From positions 822,956 to 886,955 of the forward strand of contig JAJEKV010000149.1 in assembly GCA_021234155.1 (NCBI GenBank): DNA of 64,000 nucleotides. The letters run 5' to 3'. The notes below the pieces were generated by a model. That model was not told where the DNA came from, ran no database searches, and saw nothing but the letters and a program-made list of their open reading frames with translations. Every line of letters starts with the position of its first letter. Within the stretch, counting starts at the first letter, position 1. Shown piece by piece: positions 1-15,730 of the stretch. This DNA comes from Isoetes taiwanensis (taxonomy: Eukaryota; Streptophyta; Lycopodiopsida; Isoetales; Isoetaceae). The translations under genes and the position numbers were made by a program.

Positions 1-354
1 TGGTTCATACCATTGAGGAGAAATGGGAAAATGTACAACTAGCTGATCTCAAGGTCCACGGAAGGAGAGAGTTTAATAATAAATTAATGATTTAATAATG
101 CAAGTGAACGTGCATTATTGCTAGCGGACGGGCAAGTGAATTATATAACTAACTTTCATTGTATTCGACTCTTGGGCCATTGGTCGGTCTTTGAACAGAG
201 GTCTGCCTTGGCATGATACATAGACCGTAATGACAAAGTGTAAACCATCTTCCCATGAGCCTCGGCATTTAAGAATGGACCCGTGGATCAAGACCAAATT
301 TGGCAAGGTACAAGTGCATAAGTAACAAAGGGCTCTTTTAACAGAGACAAAGAA

Positions 355-560
355 TTAGCTAGACTTTGACCGGTAGATCCATGTAGGATATTTTCTCAAA
401 GGAAAATGCAAGTGTAGCACGCATAAGGCATGATGCAATCTAAGTTATTTTGGACAACAATTAGCTAGACTTTGACCGTCGGACCCTTGTAGGATATTTT
501 CTCAATTTTCTTGAGGGAAATTGCAAGTGTATCAAACATAAGGCATGGTATTATGCTTAA
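355..560. repeat. Two-copy tandem repeat, period about 106 bp
   Basis: A segment beginning TTAGCTAGACTTTGACCG at 355 recurs at 461. Both copies continue through TAGGATATTTTCTCAA and CATAAGGCATG. They differ by small indels. The repeat lies at the edge of the Harbinger D region and may be part of that element, but I cannot assign a role. Confidence 0.7.
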
Positions 561-779
561 CCGGTAGTGCAAAGGTTGCGTATATTTTGGCAAAGGAAAG
601 TTGCACTCTAGGTGCACCCACAAAGGCACACTTTGGTGTCCCGTGAGCGGTAAATTTCTCAAGGCAATAGAACATATACTCGCCTTGTGGAATTTCTTTT
701 TGAAAAAATTATTAAAGGCTTTCCTCCCGTGGAGGAAATTCCACCAAGTAGCACTCCACGCTTTTAGCTCACGGCAAAA

Positions 780-1027
780 GAAAGCGCAAGACAAAAGAAG
801 ACTCCTTTCAAGAAATAGGATATGCTCTTATGAAAACAGCTGAGCAACTAGCAGCCACAGCAAGAGAGGATAACATTCAAAGGAGAGAGGAAAGCATTCA
901 CAGGCGAGACATGATAGAGAAAATGCTGCAAGTAGACTTGTCAATTGCTCAAAGAACTACAAATGATGACAGAGAAGATGGCAAATTGTGGCGATGCAAA
1001 GAGTCAAATCATGTCGCCAAAAGGTAA
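780..1027 (+). pseudogene. C-terminal fragment of a Harbinger accessory (Myb-like) protein
   Basis: The reading frame across 780-1027 gives a charged helical stretch (KTAEQLAATAREDNIQRREE, then HRRDMIEKMLQVDLSIAQRT). It resembles the C-terminal coiled-coil tail of the Myb-like proteins at 41147-42195 and in Harbinger B. It runs towards the transposase on the opposite strand, which is the usual convergent layout of PIF/Harbinger elements carrying a DNA-binding partner gene. The N-terminal Myb/trihelix part is not recognisable between 1 and 780. The assignment rests on context and composition, not on a diagnostic motif. Confidence 0.45.
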
Positions 1028-1109
1028 GTTTTCAAGTTATCCCTAAGTTGCATGGCAGCCTTCATGAGCATTGGGTCTCCTTCCAGCGCCTCGAGGAACT
1101 CAACGTAAT

Positions 1110-2397
1110 CATCATCAACAATTGGTCTTTGAGATAGGATCCTCTTTTTCACCAACCTCAATTAAGTAGTTGTGGAGAATGCAACAAGCATATATTACAT
1201 TTGTTAAGTCTTCAACATTCTCACATTCTAGCTTTTATAAAACAGCCTCCACTTAGTCTTAAATATACCAAATGTTCTCTCAAAGACAAACCCCGGGCCG
1301 CTACATAGTAAGTAGTTAAAGCTTTTGAAATCATCTTGTAAGTGACGCCCGTGATAGGGAAGCACTAGCCATGGCGAGATCAAAGTATCCCAGATCCGCT
1401 ATAATGTACTTTCGTGAAATGTGAATCCTCCTCTTGTAACTCTTGGCCCATTGAAAAGCATTCCATGAATAGCATTGTTATACAAAGGTGATTTACGAAG
1501 GATATTAATATCATTGCAGCTACCTGGGGTTCCAACGAAGACATCTAAGAACCTCGCTCGAATGTCCACCACTGCTTGTAAAGTAATTGAATAATCCTTG
1601 TCCTTATCATAGTAATCAATAGCACAAGCATTTGCTGGAAGATCTAACTCGAAATGAGTAGCATCCATTGCCCCGCAGCAGTTGGGAAATCCTCTCCACT
1701 CTTCGAATCCATTCTTAACCTCATTCAAGTCCTCAGGCCAATGCAAGTAATGACTCATATGTCTGACAACTGCATCACTAAATTGTTTCACGTACTTGTG
1801 AACAGTTGCTGGTGCTAATCCTACTTGTTCAGACACACTCAAATAGCTATTTCCTGTTGCTATTCTAGATAGAGTGGCAGCTACTTTCAAACCCACTGGA
1901 ACATTTCTTGTTGGGATGTTCCTTAATCCAGGAGGTGGGATTGAAGTCAGGGAGGGAGCTAATATGGAGCATAGATGCTCAAACTGCTCTAAATTTACAT
2001 GGAAGAACTCTTTGTACCTGCGAGGATCAATTCCATTGACCTCTGATGCAAAATGCCCCCACCAATGAATAGACCGTGGTCTGATATAGAAGACACCCTC
2101 TGTATATCTGAAAATTCTATGAACCCAGGTCATTGCAACTGAGAGAAAGACCTGGTATTGAGCAGCAAGAACACTCCCACTACTTCCACCATCCAGGAGC
2201 AGCTGCACAATTCTTGATCTACGTTCAAAATGAGCCCGCACGAGCTGGAATAGGACAAGCATCATCTGCACTAGTTGGAAGAAGGCAGCACAGTTAAATC
2301 TCGCCGGATCTCTCGTTGGAGCCATATCGACACGAAATTTGTTACCGGCTAGAGTCACGAAAATGACAACCCTAAAAAAAAAAATTGACGTCCACAT
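1110..2397 (-). pseudogene. PIF/Harbinger transposase (element D), frameshifted near its C terminus
   Basis: An uninterrupted 332-codon frame (2397 to 1399) carries the conserved core of a HARBI1-like DDE nuclease. It has a helix-turn-helix-like N-terminal part (VAATLSRIATGNSYLSVSEQ, then GLAPATVHKYVKQF), the first Asp in GAMDATHFELDLP, and the second Asp in VGTPGSCNDINILRKSPLY. After a one-base slip near 1420 the match resumes with YIIADLGYFDLAMASASLSR. A further slip leads to VFERTFGIFKTKWR (about 1290), which supplies the catalytic Glu, and to NVIYACCILHNYLIEVGEKE at the end. All three catalytic residues can therefore be traced, but in different frames. In such elements this protein cuts and pastes the transposon together with a Myb-like partner. 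It ends about 285 bases before the next open frame downstream. The slips could be decay or consensus errors. Confidence 0.85.
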
Positions 2398-2681
2398 GTG
2401 AACGCCCCAAATTTTTTTGCCAAAAACGTTGACGTTGGGGCCGCCGGAGCCGGTGACATGTGAGGCGTCCCTTACCTAAGTATGCATGTATCAATTTTCT
2501 GAGTTCCAGGAGTAAATAGATCCAACGGTAGAGATCGATGGGATCTCGAGTTACCGAGAGGTTAACTAGCCAGGCCCGTCACACACGCTGAAAAACGACC
2601 GGGGCAGCCGGTGGTAGACTGGCTACAGCCCGTCAAGAACAGAGCTGTTTTTCTGTTTTTCTGAGCATCAGAATCAAAGCA
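2398..2681. other. Spacer between Harbinger D and the GT14 remnant
   Basis: No gene is seen. The stretch is locally GC-rich (GGGGCCGCCGGAGCCGG near 2438). It could hold the outer end of element D and the old promoter of the downstream glycosyltransferase remnant, but I could not identify a terminal inverted repeat or a convincing TATA box. Confidence 0.4.
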
Positions 2682-3709
2682 ATGGCCGAGCTTCCTAAAA
2701 TCAAATTTCCTCTTCGAAGTCTCATATTTTCTGTTCTAACAGCAATTTACCTCTCAATCCTTGGCGCTGTATACTTCCACTTCAACTCCGCCACTGATCA
2801 TGCAACCCCTTTTGATTGCAATCTGCTGTCAATCAGAGGCTTAAGACTTCTGCACACATTATCAAATGAAGAACTCTTCAATCTCGCGTCCAACAGCGGA
2901 AAAGGAAATCCCCTTTCAAAATCCAGATATTTAGCATGCAAATCCGAGTCTTCAAATCCCAAAATTGCGTTCATGTTTCTCACAAGAGGATCTCTGCCAA
3001 TGGCGCCTTTGTGGGCCGGGGAAATGAAGCTCTGTTTAACATCTAAATTCCTTGAGATCCATTTTTTCTGGACAGTGGGTTTGATCCAAGCAGCCCATTC
3101 TGGAGCAGATTGATCCAAGCAGCCCATTTTGGAGCAGCGCGCAGATTACTCGCAAATGCGCTCGCAGACGACTCAAATTATCAATTTTAGCATTAGTCTC
3201 CGAAAGCTGCATCCCCCTGCATGGATTCAGCAAGGTTTTAGGCACAATTACATCCTCAAATCGCAATTTTATGGAGATTTTGGATCATACTTGGGCGCAT
3301 TCAGACAGGTACCATGCCAGAGGCTACAATTCAATGCTTTCGGAGATCAAAATCGAGGATTTTCGAACAGCATCTCTGTATTCGGTTTTCAAGCGTGATC
3401 ATGCGGTTATGACAGTGCAAGACAAAGAAGTTTTGGAGCAAATTCGAGCTAAAATGCTTGCATTACAGCTGCTATCCAGGCTAACATTATTTTCCGACGA
3501 TGATGAATATCTTAGATCCCTTTGGGGCTACGAATTACAGCCTCACTTATGTTGATTGGTCCCAAGCTACAGGTTCTCATCCTAGATTCTTCCAACCAAA
3601 TGAACTTAATGCATTATGCAACTTGACATTATCCATTAGAAAACAATATAAAATAACCCAATCCGTAAACAATCAAAAGAGGATTCATCACAATTGTATA
3701 TTAATGTAG
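2682..3709 (+). pseudogene. GT14 / core-2-I-branching-like glycosyltransferase remnant (BC10/DUF266 type)
   Basis: The start at 2682 gives a type II membrane protein: a short cytosolic N terminus, then a hydrophobic segment (SLIFSVLTAIYLSILGAVYF). The family motif KIAFMFLTRGSLPMAPLW follows at about residue 98. In other frames the protein continues with ARRLLANALADDSNYQF (about 3136-3187), SESCIPLHGFSKVLGTI (about 3200-3250), YHARGYNSML and FKRDHAVM, and later TYVDWSQATGSHPRFFQ (about 3556). Plant members of this family act in the Golgi on wall or glycoprotein glycans. At least three frame changes, a missing middle part (FFKGHEGLYS region) and a short tandem duplication (TTGATCCAAGCAGCCCAT at about 3080 and 3111) show that it is broken. 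It looks like an old local pseudogene rather than a retrocopy, since no A-tail is seen. Confidence 0.75.
3078..3137. repeat. Short tandem duplication inside the GT14 remnant
   Basis: TTGATCCAAGCAGCCCAT followed by TCTGGAGCAG is immediately repeated with one change (TTTGGAGCAG). The unit is about 31 bp. The duplication introduces a frame change and a stop, so it is one of the breaks in the pseudogene. Confidence 0.8.
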
Positions 3710-3945
3710 GTTGCCCAATGCAATAAATGTCTTGTTTCAATGCAGAATTTATGGCCTCACAACCTGTCCAAGTTCGTCCAGCTATCCTCTGTGTACAGCT
3801 ATTTTACATGCACTTTTGCGACATTTAACAAACGATTCTTACTGATATGGTAATGGCAAAATTTCTTTAGGAAAGATAGTTGGACGGAATTCGAAGAATG
3901 ATGAAGCTTGAACGTTTTTGACATTTCTTCATAGGGATTACGATA

Positions 3946-7532
<3,587 letters not shown>

Positions 7533-8118
7533 CGTTAGGTATTTTTTTATTCAGTGTTTGGGCCTCTCTAGATTTGCACCCGAGTTAAGTTTTCTTCGGC
7601 CAAGAGCAATTTGCCTTCTTAAAGGCATGCAGTAAGAATCATCCTTGAGCAGAGCATTCTGCCTTGCATTCATGCTGAATCTTTTGTTCTCGTTTCTTAA
7701 TGCTTGGTACGTTTGAACATGAAATATAATGGAAACCTACCAAGCACTAATGGGTATAGCAATGACGTCAAAAATTTCCCCTAAAACTCTGGATGAAGCT
7801 TTTGCGAAGCATAAGCCTTCTTGAATGGAAGTGTTTGAAGGAGCTTAGAACAACTTTATCTACGAACATGCCATCTTGGAAATAATATTGCTAATCTTTG
7901 AATGAACCCCCGCCCCCCAAAAAAAAACCAATGTTCTTTCATGTTTCAAAATTATCATGTTGACCTTGTCTCAACTGAAATGTACGTACAATTTACCAAA
8001 ATGCCCCTACTCATCAAACTAGATTATCAAGATGTCTCTACATGCCAAGCTCAATTACAGAAATGCTGAAATTATGCTCTCATTATGTGGATCATATGAT
8101 AGAAATACAAGGGTCACA

Positions 8119-8154
<36 letters not shown>

Positions 8155-9880
8155 AAGAAATTTATCGCAGTGGCCCAAGGCCGCCGCGAACATTTCTCTT
8201 TCATGCCCTATTGTCTCATGTTCGTGTGCCCATGGGATAGATGGGTGTTGTGATCAACCATGATAGTCTTGGATGTTGTGATCGATGACCATGGGACCAT
8301 GATAGTCCTCTGTTTTTAGCATGGATGGAGAACATCCATAGCTAATAGCTTGATTGCAAGGTTATTATACGATGGTTTTGTATCCCCTCTTTCTTTCTCC
8401 CTTTTTGCATATTTGAGAAATGTAGCTTGAATGATTGCAACCACAAAGTTGCATATAAATATTTTTGAAAGCCTGTGCACCATAGGGTCATAGAACAAAT
8501 GAGGCAGGTCTTAAAATGTTTGGAAAAGATGTAAGAAGATAACGTAAATATATATAGCAGACATCATTTATTTTGAGCAATTTCCAAATTACGTGCTAGT
8601 AGGAGCCATGCAGACAAATTTGGGTCACAAGTAGATGGCATCATCGGGAGATATAGATGCAGATGTGCAATTAACCATGTAAACCAATGATTTCACTATA
8701 TATTCAATTGGTTGCACCCGACAGTCAAAACTAGCACAATAACCGTTATCGGCCCTCACATTATCCATCATTTCTTCATGCCACAAGAGGATCTTTCTCT
8801 GGTGTTAAAATTGGAACTAAGATAATGAGCTAAAATGCTTAGCAATGATACAGGTATATGCCCAATCTAGTAGAGGTTCAATATAAAAAAAGGTCAAGAT
8901 TCTTGATCCCCCGAAAGGCTTAATCCCTTTGTCAGCGGCATTAGCTCAAGCAAGATTAAGTAGGCGAAATGCAAAGGAATAAAGTCATCCTTGTTAATCA
9001 AGATTAGCAATGCATAAAGTAGCATGTTCTACAATTTATATCTTGCCTTAAATGTGTTCTAAAAACAATGTCATATCCCTGGGCACTTTCATTGTGAATT
9101 AACAATAGGATGCAACTCTAGGCTAACTTTTGCCAACTAGGCATTTTATGAATAATTGTTGCATTAGAACAATGACAAATTTGATGTAAAAAAATATTGA
9201 ACAAACCCAAGATCATATTATCTCAACAATATTGATAGTTTGATATGCACAAGATGTAAGCTAAAACAAATGTTAATCAAACTCAAAAAACAAAGTGCAC
9301 CTCAACTCTCCACAATAATCTGTTGCAAGTTTGAATTCGACAAACAAAGATAAGACAAAGAGCTTGATGGTTTTTTCTATATCTTTCTCACTCAATAGCC
9401 TGTTCAATTTGGTTCTATTTAGATAAGCATGTAGGGCTATTCTACAATAATATGACAGAAAGTTATGCACTTAACACTTAAAAATAGGTAAAACACTTAC
9501 TTATTTAACTCAAGTGCAATGAAGAAAATAAGCAAAGGGGAACGCTTTTAACTCTTATTAAAAAAGGAGCTCACATACCCCCTAGGTTAAGCACATAGAA
9601 CTATTAAAATTAGAATGGAAGAAAGATGCAAAAAATGGAATACATAGCCAGGAGTAAAAACGTGCTCTCAAATATATGAACGAAAAGGATATAACCTCAG
9701 CTCTGCAATAATATTCGGAGATAGATTTGACACAATCCAGAACTTGCAAGGGATTTCCAACATTCGCTTTGTTGATATCAAAAAATAACTCTTCTACTTG
9801 CATCTCTAAGAAAGAAAGCCAAAAGATACAACTTATTCATGCAAAACATATGCTTTGGTGTTTGGGGGGGGTTATAACGG
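7533..9880. other. Intergenic stretch, no gene recognised
   Basis: This AT-rich DNA downstream of HIPL has only short, uncharacteristic reading frames. The HIPL 3' UTR must occupy the first few hundred bases. The only distinct structure is the ATT microsatellite at about 8118-8153. I see no transposase, reverse transcriptase or RNA gene. Confidence 0.5.
8118..8153. repeat. (ATT)n microsatellite, about 12 units
   Basis: An uninterrupted run of ATT units. The Tyr-only and Ile-only reading frames across it are artefacts of the repeat. Confidence 0.95.
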
Positions 9881-12800
9881 GCCGGGCGATGGCGGCCGTG
9901 TTCTTGGCAAGGGGGGATTCGGCTATGGCCGCCCGCCGGGCTGCAGGTGTCGTTAAGCCAAACGCTAGAGGGCCGGTTGGGATAAGTGCGCATTTGGGGA
10001 CTGGGTCGTCTGATCCATTCGAGCAGCCGAAGTTCCACTCTTCCGATCCCTTCTAGGCATCTAACCAGGAAAGCTTTCTTCCCTAGAAATCAGTGTTCAC
10101 CGTGTTCTTGGCAAGGCTAGTATTCTTGGTTTTTCTGCTTCTTGTTTATGCATATTCCACAAGGTTTCCGGCTATGGGAGTAGTGCCTCAGGTTAGTTGT
10201 GTTAGGTTTGAATGAAGAGCTCTACTTTCTGGACGCAGGTCTGTTTCTTGTAAGCTCCTAGTGCCGGTTGTGAGAAGGGGTACGATTTTCAGAAAAGAAT
10301 GAAAGCACCTCTATAGTACTTATTGATGTAAGAAGAAGGGCGCCACCCTTGAGTAGAGTCTCCCCGCTAGAATATACATTGATGAGTTCTTTAAGGCTAG
10401 TCGATTGAATTGAAAAGAGTTGTTGGCCTCCCCGTAGTATTATGGCGGCGAAGAAGAAAGATGATGTCGGCAAAATCTTTAGTACCGAAGTTTGTAATCT
10501 TTCTTATTGCCGGTGTTATTGTTTGCAAGAACCGTGCCGCGGGACGTATGAAAGCACTTCACCATTTTCGGTTGCAAATGTATTGAAGACGCTGGGTTGC
10601 CGCGGCCTAACGATTAGCGGGGTTCGCGGTTCCCCTTGCCCGCCAAAGGGGTGGCTTGTGCATTGTTAGTTAGCATGAATGGGGCGCTTCTTGTGCTAAT
10701 GACTTCTAGTGGGCTGAGACCCTAGAAATGTTATTGTCTTGGTCTTGCAGAAGACAAGACCCGCATGACTAGATGCGATGGACCCGGCATGTCTACGTGA
10801 TTCTAGCTGGGTGCCATTTGTCGGTTTTTTTTTTTTTTTTTTTTTTTTTTTTGAGAGTAAGAGGTGATTTTTCCATTAATTAATTAAAGCCATACAAAGT
10901 TGTGGCATGTGGTAAGAATCCACATTATCAGCCACGAAAAATTAAACAAGTTTATGTAAAAAAATAATAATATGTATCTTCAAGTTTTTGAAAGAGCTTA
11001 TCACTAGCAAATCTAAGTCTGAGTAACAAGGTAAATATATGATGTGTCTTGCACTATGTAGCAAAAATCATAAACTCCTGATGTGAGCAGAAGTCCAAAA
11101 ACCTGCATGAACAAGAAGCCAGGCAAAAAGCTAGAGCATAAAGTTAAACAAGCACTAGATAAAGTATTGAGCATTAGCAGATGACAATGTGACAGGAATT
11201 TGGATGTAAAGGAGAAAGGGGAAGTGTGAAGTTTGGAGTGGTTTATATGGATGTGGTAGCTCATTGCTGCATTATCTGGTCGAATATGGAATTGTAGACC
11301 CAGTAGAAGCCTTTATCCGTCCCCAAACTTATAACCGTTGAACTCGATCCATTCTCCATCGCCAGGAGTGAATATCTTCTTTTCCCATCGGTAGCAACGT
11401 GCCATACAAGTCACCCAACATTTTATGAGAATAGTATAATTCCCTCAGATTCGGCCGAAATCGCCTATCACCAAAGAGTAGTGGTACATGAAGAGGAAGT
11501 TGAAAATGCAATACATCCGTATTCACCTCTCTACAATATATCTTAGCCCAAGTGTTTTCATTATTGTTGATTCTAACATGGTAGAGTTTAACTTCATCTG
11601 CTGTTGCATTAGGCCCTGGAGGCTTAAGATCTGTGACACCTATATTGTTGCAGTACAAGGTAGCCTCATGGTAGCTTAACAATGTGTCAAATCTGTTCCT
11701 GCCTTCACCTTTGAGAAATTCCAGGTACTCTATCAATAACATCAGAAAAAGGGGCATCAGAATTAATGACATGAAGGTCTGAAACAAAAATGTTAAAGCC
11801 ACCTATAAATTTACCAATTGCATCCCATTTCCTGTCATAAGAATCTGCAAATTTACTTTTGTGAGCTGTACCAAAAGCTTCTAGATCCAGTTGAAAGTGC
11901 GTTTTAATCCAGAATAACGAGAAATTTTTATGACCATGCACAATCCTATTTCTTGCTTTCCAAATGTTCCATAGAGCAGTAAACATAATAGTATTCTTGA
12001 AGGCATCATTATTCTGAATGCATTTTAACAAGTTAAATTGGTTGTGCACACAGAAATGGTGACCAAATTTACTGTAGAACCAAGTCCAAAATTGTAGCAG
12101 CTTAGGACATTCAAAGATATGCTACATGGTTTCATCACTGGAACAATTAGAGAGACATGTAGGCCTGATAGTAGAATTTCTCTTAGATAAGGATACAAGA
12201 TTTGGGAGGCTTTTTGAGCAATCAACCGCATAAAAATAATTTACTTTAGAGGACAATAGGAATTCCAAGTGTTATTAAATAAACTATGGCATTCCTCTTC
12301 TGTAAGAGACCACTTTGTCCTGGCTTTTACATCAGTTATCCTGTGATTCATTTGCTGGTTTTCTTCGTGAGAAGAAGGTGAATGCCTCATGCAGTGGGGC
12401 GCTTCCTATAGTACCGCTGTAGCACACCGGACTGTGTCATTACTATCTTCGGTGGTGGAGCATAAAGAGGATCCCGCTTTTCTAGCTTGGTGGCGCATCA
12501 ATGCACTTGGCTTGTTCCTTTCCTGCTGCTTGCAGTCTCAGGTCTGGTTTCTTCGTTTCTATCTGAGGGCCACATTTTTGAAGCAATGATGCTTTTGGGG
12601 CATGTGGAAAGACAAGAGCTTTGCTCCCATAGTACCCAATTGGAGAAGAGGCCGGGTTGTTCTTGTTTAGTAACTGGCCCTACTTGTATCATTCCCGGGT
12701 CTAGGAATTTAGTCCTTCTCTCCCTGTAGTATCCTACGGAGAAGAAGTTGAGAGTTGTGCTAATAGTATCGCCCGTAGTCTAGACTACTACTCATGGATT

Positions 12801-12906
12801 AGAGAAGTGGTAGTAGCTCGACTCAACTGTATGTATATAAAATGTTTATCCTTTGAATATAATACAGATCCTTGCCTTCAAAAAAAAAAAAAAAAAAAAA
12901 AAAAAA
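9880..12906 (+). other. Possible retro-derived (cDNA-like) sequence ending in A27, split by an antisense L1
   Basis: The sequence on both sides of the antisense L1 (about 9880-10824 and 12375-12879) is less AT-rich than its surroundings. It shares motifs such as GGGGCGCTTC. It ends with TATATAAAATG and CTTTGAATATAATACAG, then an A27 tract at 12880-12906. That ending is typical of a + strand retroposed 3' end. Reading frames in it are short and I recognise no domain. It may be the 3' part of another LINE or a processed transcript. Confidence 0.35.
10825..12370 (-). mobile_element. 5'-truncated plant L1 LINE fragment (ORF2 C terminus plus poly-A tail)
   Basis: On the - strand the element ends in poly-A (T28 on + at 10825-10852). 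Upstream it encodes the end of a plant L1 ORF2. A zf-RVT-type stretch (HIFECPKLLQFWTWFYSKFG, about 12150-12060, with CLSNCSSDETM before it) precedes FTALWNIWKARNRIVHGHKN (about 11970-11910), a common plant L1 signature after the reverse transcriptase. The rest of the C-terminal region reaches 11329. Frame breaks lie between these parts. The reverse transcriptase and endonuclease are missing, so the copy is 5'-truncated. It belongs to a different family from the microsatellite-associated LINEs further right. I did not find a clear target duplication. Confidence 0.75.
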
Positions 12907-14900
12907 TATGCTTTGAAAAGAATAAACATTTCAACCCGATCTCAATTGAATTAAACATTCCACGCCATGGGGAAGTAAGAACAACAAATATAAGCAAGCT
13001 TTTCTTTGCAAAGAAACTTGGGTCTTGTCTCCCCAAAGAAGAAGCGTAAACGAAATAGAATGACTCTCAAGTCAAGAGTTAACAGGAGTAAAAAATGCAT
13101 GCCTTCCCATGTCTTACAAACAAAGAAATGCAAAGAAAATGCACAGCCTTTTAACACCTAAAAAATGAAGCAACCGGAGCCCTAAAAAGAACACCAGAAG
13201 AAAAGAAAACGGAATCAAGAGTGCCAAAACGTAAGAGGAGCACCTAAAGCCAAGAATCCAGCTTGCTCGTTTCAAAACCAAGGTGGTTGCTTGTTCATTC
13301 CGACACCATCCAATTTTAAAATCTACCACCGACCAATGCCAAGGAAGATTCGACAACCAAATTTAGAAAAAACTCCGCTTTAATAATCGCAAAGGGGCAA
13401 CCGGGTCGGAAGGTAGATGCATCTATGGATTCCACAAATATTATCGCTAACATCAAATAACTCGGGTTATGTGATCTTCCGTAAAATGTAATGTGCCCCC
13501 GAAGTTATGTGTCGTGAGCCGCAATGTTAAGTTCTCGCCAACTAGGGCCCGGCCGGAGATAAATCTCACATGCTTCCTTCCTAACACTAAGCTTAGAAGT
13601 TAATTGGCTTTAAGAATGGCGAGACGCCATTCCATAGGCTTGAGAAGCCAAAGGCAATGATGGAAGTGAAAAAACAGGAAGGGCATGCCGCTCGAAACTA
13701 GGCTTTTATGTCGCTTTGAAGAAGCCGTAAGTTATGGCGATCTCCGATTTGGGTCCTCGCTTGCAAGATTATCTCACCGAATGCCGCTGCCGAGAGCCTT
13801 GACAATGAGGGAAGCCGATCTCGACCCAAATTTATTGCTTGATCTCAACGGCGCTCTTTGTTGATAGGAAGGGGAAAAATAAGATGCCGTGAGCCACTAA
13901 ATAGCATATGCATGCGCTAAATAGCAATAACATGCCTCGCATTGTCTCAACCTCGATACAATAGAAGGGAATAGAACATACCTTTGGTAGAAAGAACCGG
14001 CCGCACCTCTCTCGATCGTTGTAGCAATTGCTATCGCTTTGCCGGACTAGGCTTCATTGCTTTTTGCGCATCAGGATATGAGGGTTTTGGCATGATCTCT
14101 GCCTTCTGCTATGTTGTTCTTCTGCAAATTTTCTAAACCATGACGGTCAGGAAGAGCAGAATATTTTATTACCAAGTCATTTGAACAGGTTGAAGTAGGG
14201 ATTTAAGCAATGTTGCAGCAGATCAACAAGTCATCGGAGCAGCTATAATAATCGTGGGCCAACGCTAGTGGTGGTCAGGAGACACAGATCGGCCTCTTAA
14301 TTTCTCCGCTCTTGTAGAGCAAGTAAGAGGATCACTGGCAGAGCAAGAAAGGGCTGTCATGTGGAGCATCTGATTTTTCTTTTTAACCATTTTAGTAATG
14401 AGAAGAAAAAATGTAATGGTTTAACACCTGGCTACCCCTCAGCCCATAAAAATTAGTTCCTTTTTTTTTAAGAACAGAAAATATACTGCTTTATATATGG
14501 AATGATTATATGGCCGTTGGTTGGTTATTTTGAGCATTTGGTTTTTTCTTTCTTTGAAGGATTTCTCATCTAGTTGTGTAAGCACAAGAAGATGTCAATG
14601 GAACACAAGTCCGAGGCACTATGTACTTACTCCATACTAGATAAGAAAAAGGAGATGCGGGCTCCGCTTTAGGGACTAACCGCATTGATCTCAGAATGGA
14701 GTCACAAAAAAGATGCTCTACTAGAATCTCGTGGGAGTTTGAAGTTAATATGTAGCATAATAAGAGGGGTTTTCTTTGTGTTTTTGCACGCTTTTCACTA
14801 AGGTTTTCCCTATGATTTCGCGGATGTATTCAAATGGATGTACTAATGCGACATCTAGAGTGCACCATTCTCGAGCCATTGATTTTAGCCTTTTTTTCCA
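12907..14900. other. No gene recognised; part very poor in CAG/CTG
   Basis: Only short frames without known motifs are present. The part from 13441 to 13920 contains just one CAG and one CTG in 480 bases by my count, while CCG, TCG and CGC are common. This composition marks much of the repeat DNA in this window and suggests an unrecognised, methylated mobile-element remnant. Confidence 0.5.
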
Positions 14901-15070
14901 ATGGTCAACAATCAATGGCTCACAACAAAAAGCCCCTTTTTGTGCGTGTGGTGCATAATGGTCAACAACCAATGGCTCACAACAAAAGCCCTCTTTGTGC
15001 GTGGTGGCATGATGGTCAACAACCAATGGCTCACAACAAAAGCCCCTCTTTTGTGTGTGTGGTGCATAAT
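14901..15070. repeat. Minisatellite, three copies of a roughly 55-bp unit
   Basis: The unit begins ATGGTCAACAA and continues CAATGGCTCACAACAAAA, GCCC and TTTGTG. It occurs at 14901, 14958 and 15012, with the last copy ending near 15070. Frames on both strands run through it and give repetitive peptides (for example FCCEPLVVDH three times on -). These look like by-products of the repeat. Confidence 0.85.
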
Positions 15071-15730
15071 GGGCACATGAAGGGCTTGAAGGGCGCACGT
15101 AGTGCGCTTCTCGGGCAACACATTTTTATCGTAACTTTTGATCCGTGAGCTCTGCTTTGAGATGATTTTTATTATGCTTGGAAAGCTCTCTCCCAGATCT
15201 TTTGATAGTGTATGATATAGATATGTTTGGTTGTTATATATGCTAAAACAACAATTTTTTTTGGCCGGGCTTGATAGGCTTTCACATCCTACCAAATTGA
15301 TTAATACAGGATTGCGCTTATTGATATTGTTTTATGGCTCATTCAATGAAGGTTGCAAAAATTACCATGTATTTTAGATTTGGAGGCGCTATTAAGCAAA
15401 TTCCAAGGCTTCTAGATCCTTGTGCTAACAAGCAAAAAAGTTTCCCACTTTGGTTTCTCACCACAAGAATCCATGGAGGCCAAAGGTCACGTTGAATTCC
15501 AGCTTGAAAAATGTTTGTGTATGGGTGTTGCAAACTTTATGACTTTCTAATAATGGGATCAATCCGCTTCTATCTTTATGGTAAGTTTTACTTATGTTCT
15601 ATTTGTTTTATTGTGATGAAATTCAAAAGCTACAGGTGATGAAAGCCTCAAATGAATTCTAGTTTTTTTCTGGTTTGATTTCTAAAATTTTTGTCACACC
15701 CTGAGGGCCTCGGGGCCAATTTTTTTTTTG
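15071..15730. other. No gene recognised
   Basis: I see only short open frames and no domain, tail or repeat structure between the minisatellite and the fold-back element. Confidence 0.4.

Noticed and set aside
8032-8263. Frames with Tyr or Ile runs
   Set aside because: They are produced by the ATT microsatellite.
9880-10700. GC-richer block as an organelle DNA insertion
   Set aside because: No recognisable mitochondrial or plastid gene is present, and the A-tail at 12880 points to retroposition instead.
14745-15098. - strand frame with three copies of FCCEPLVVDH as a possible Cys-rich repeat protein
   Set aside because: It simply translates the three-unit minisatellite. The + strand is open in the same place and nothing outside the repeat supports a gene.
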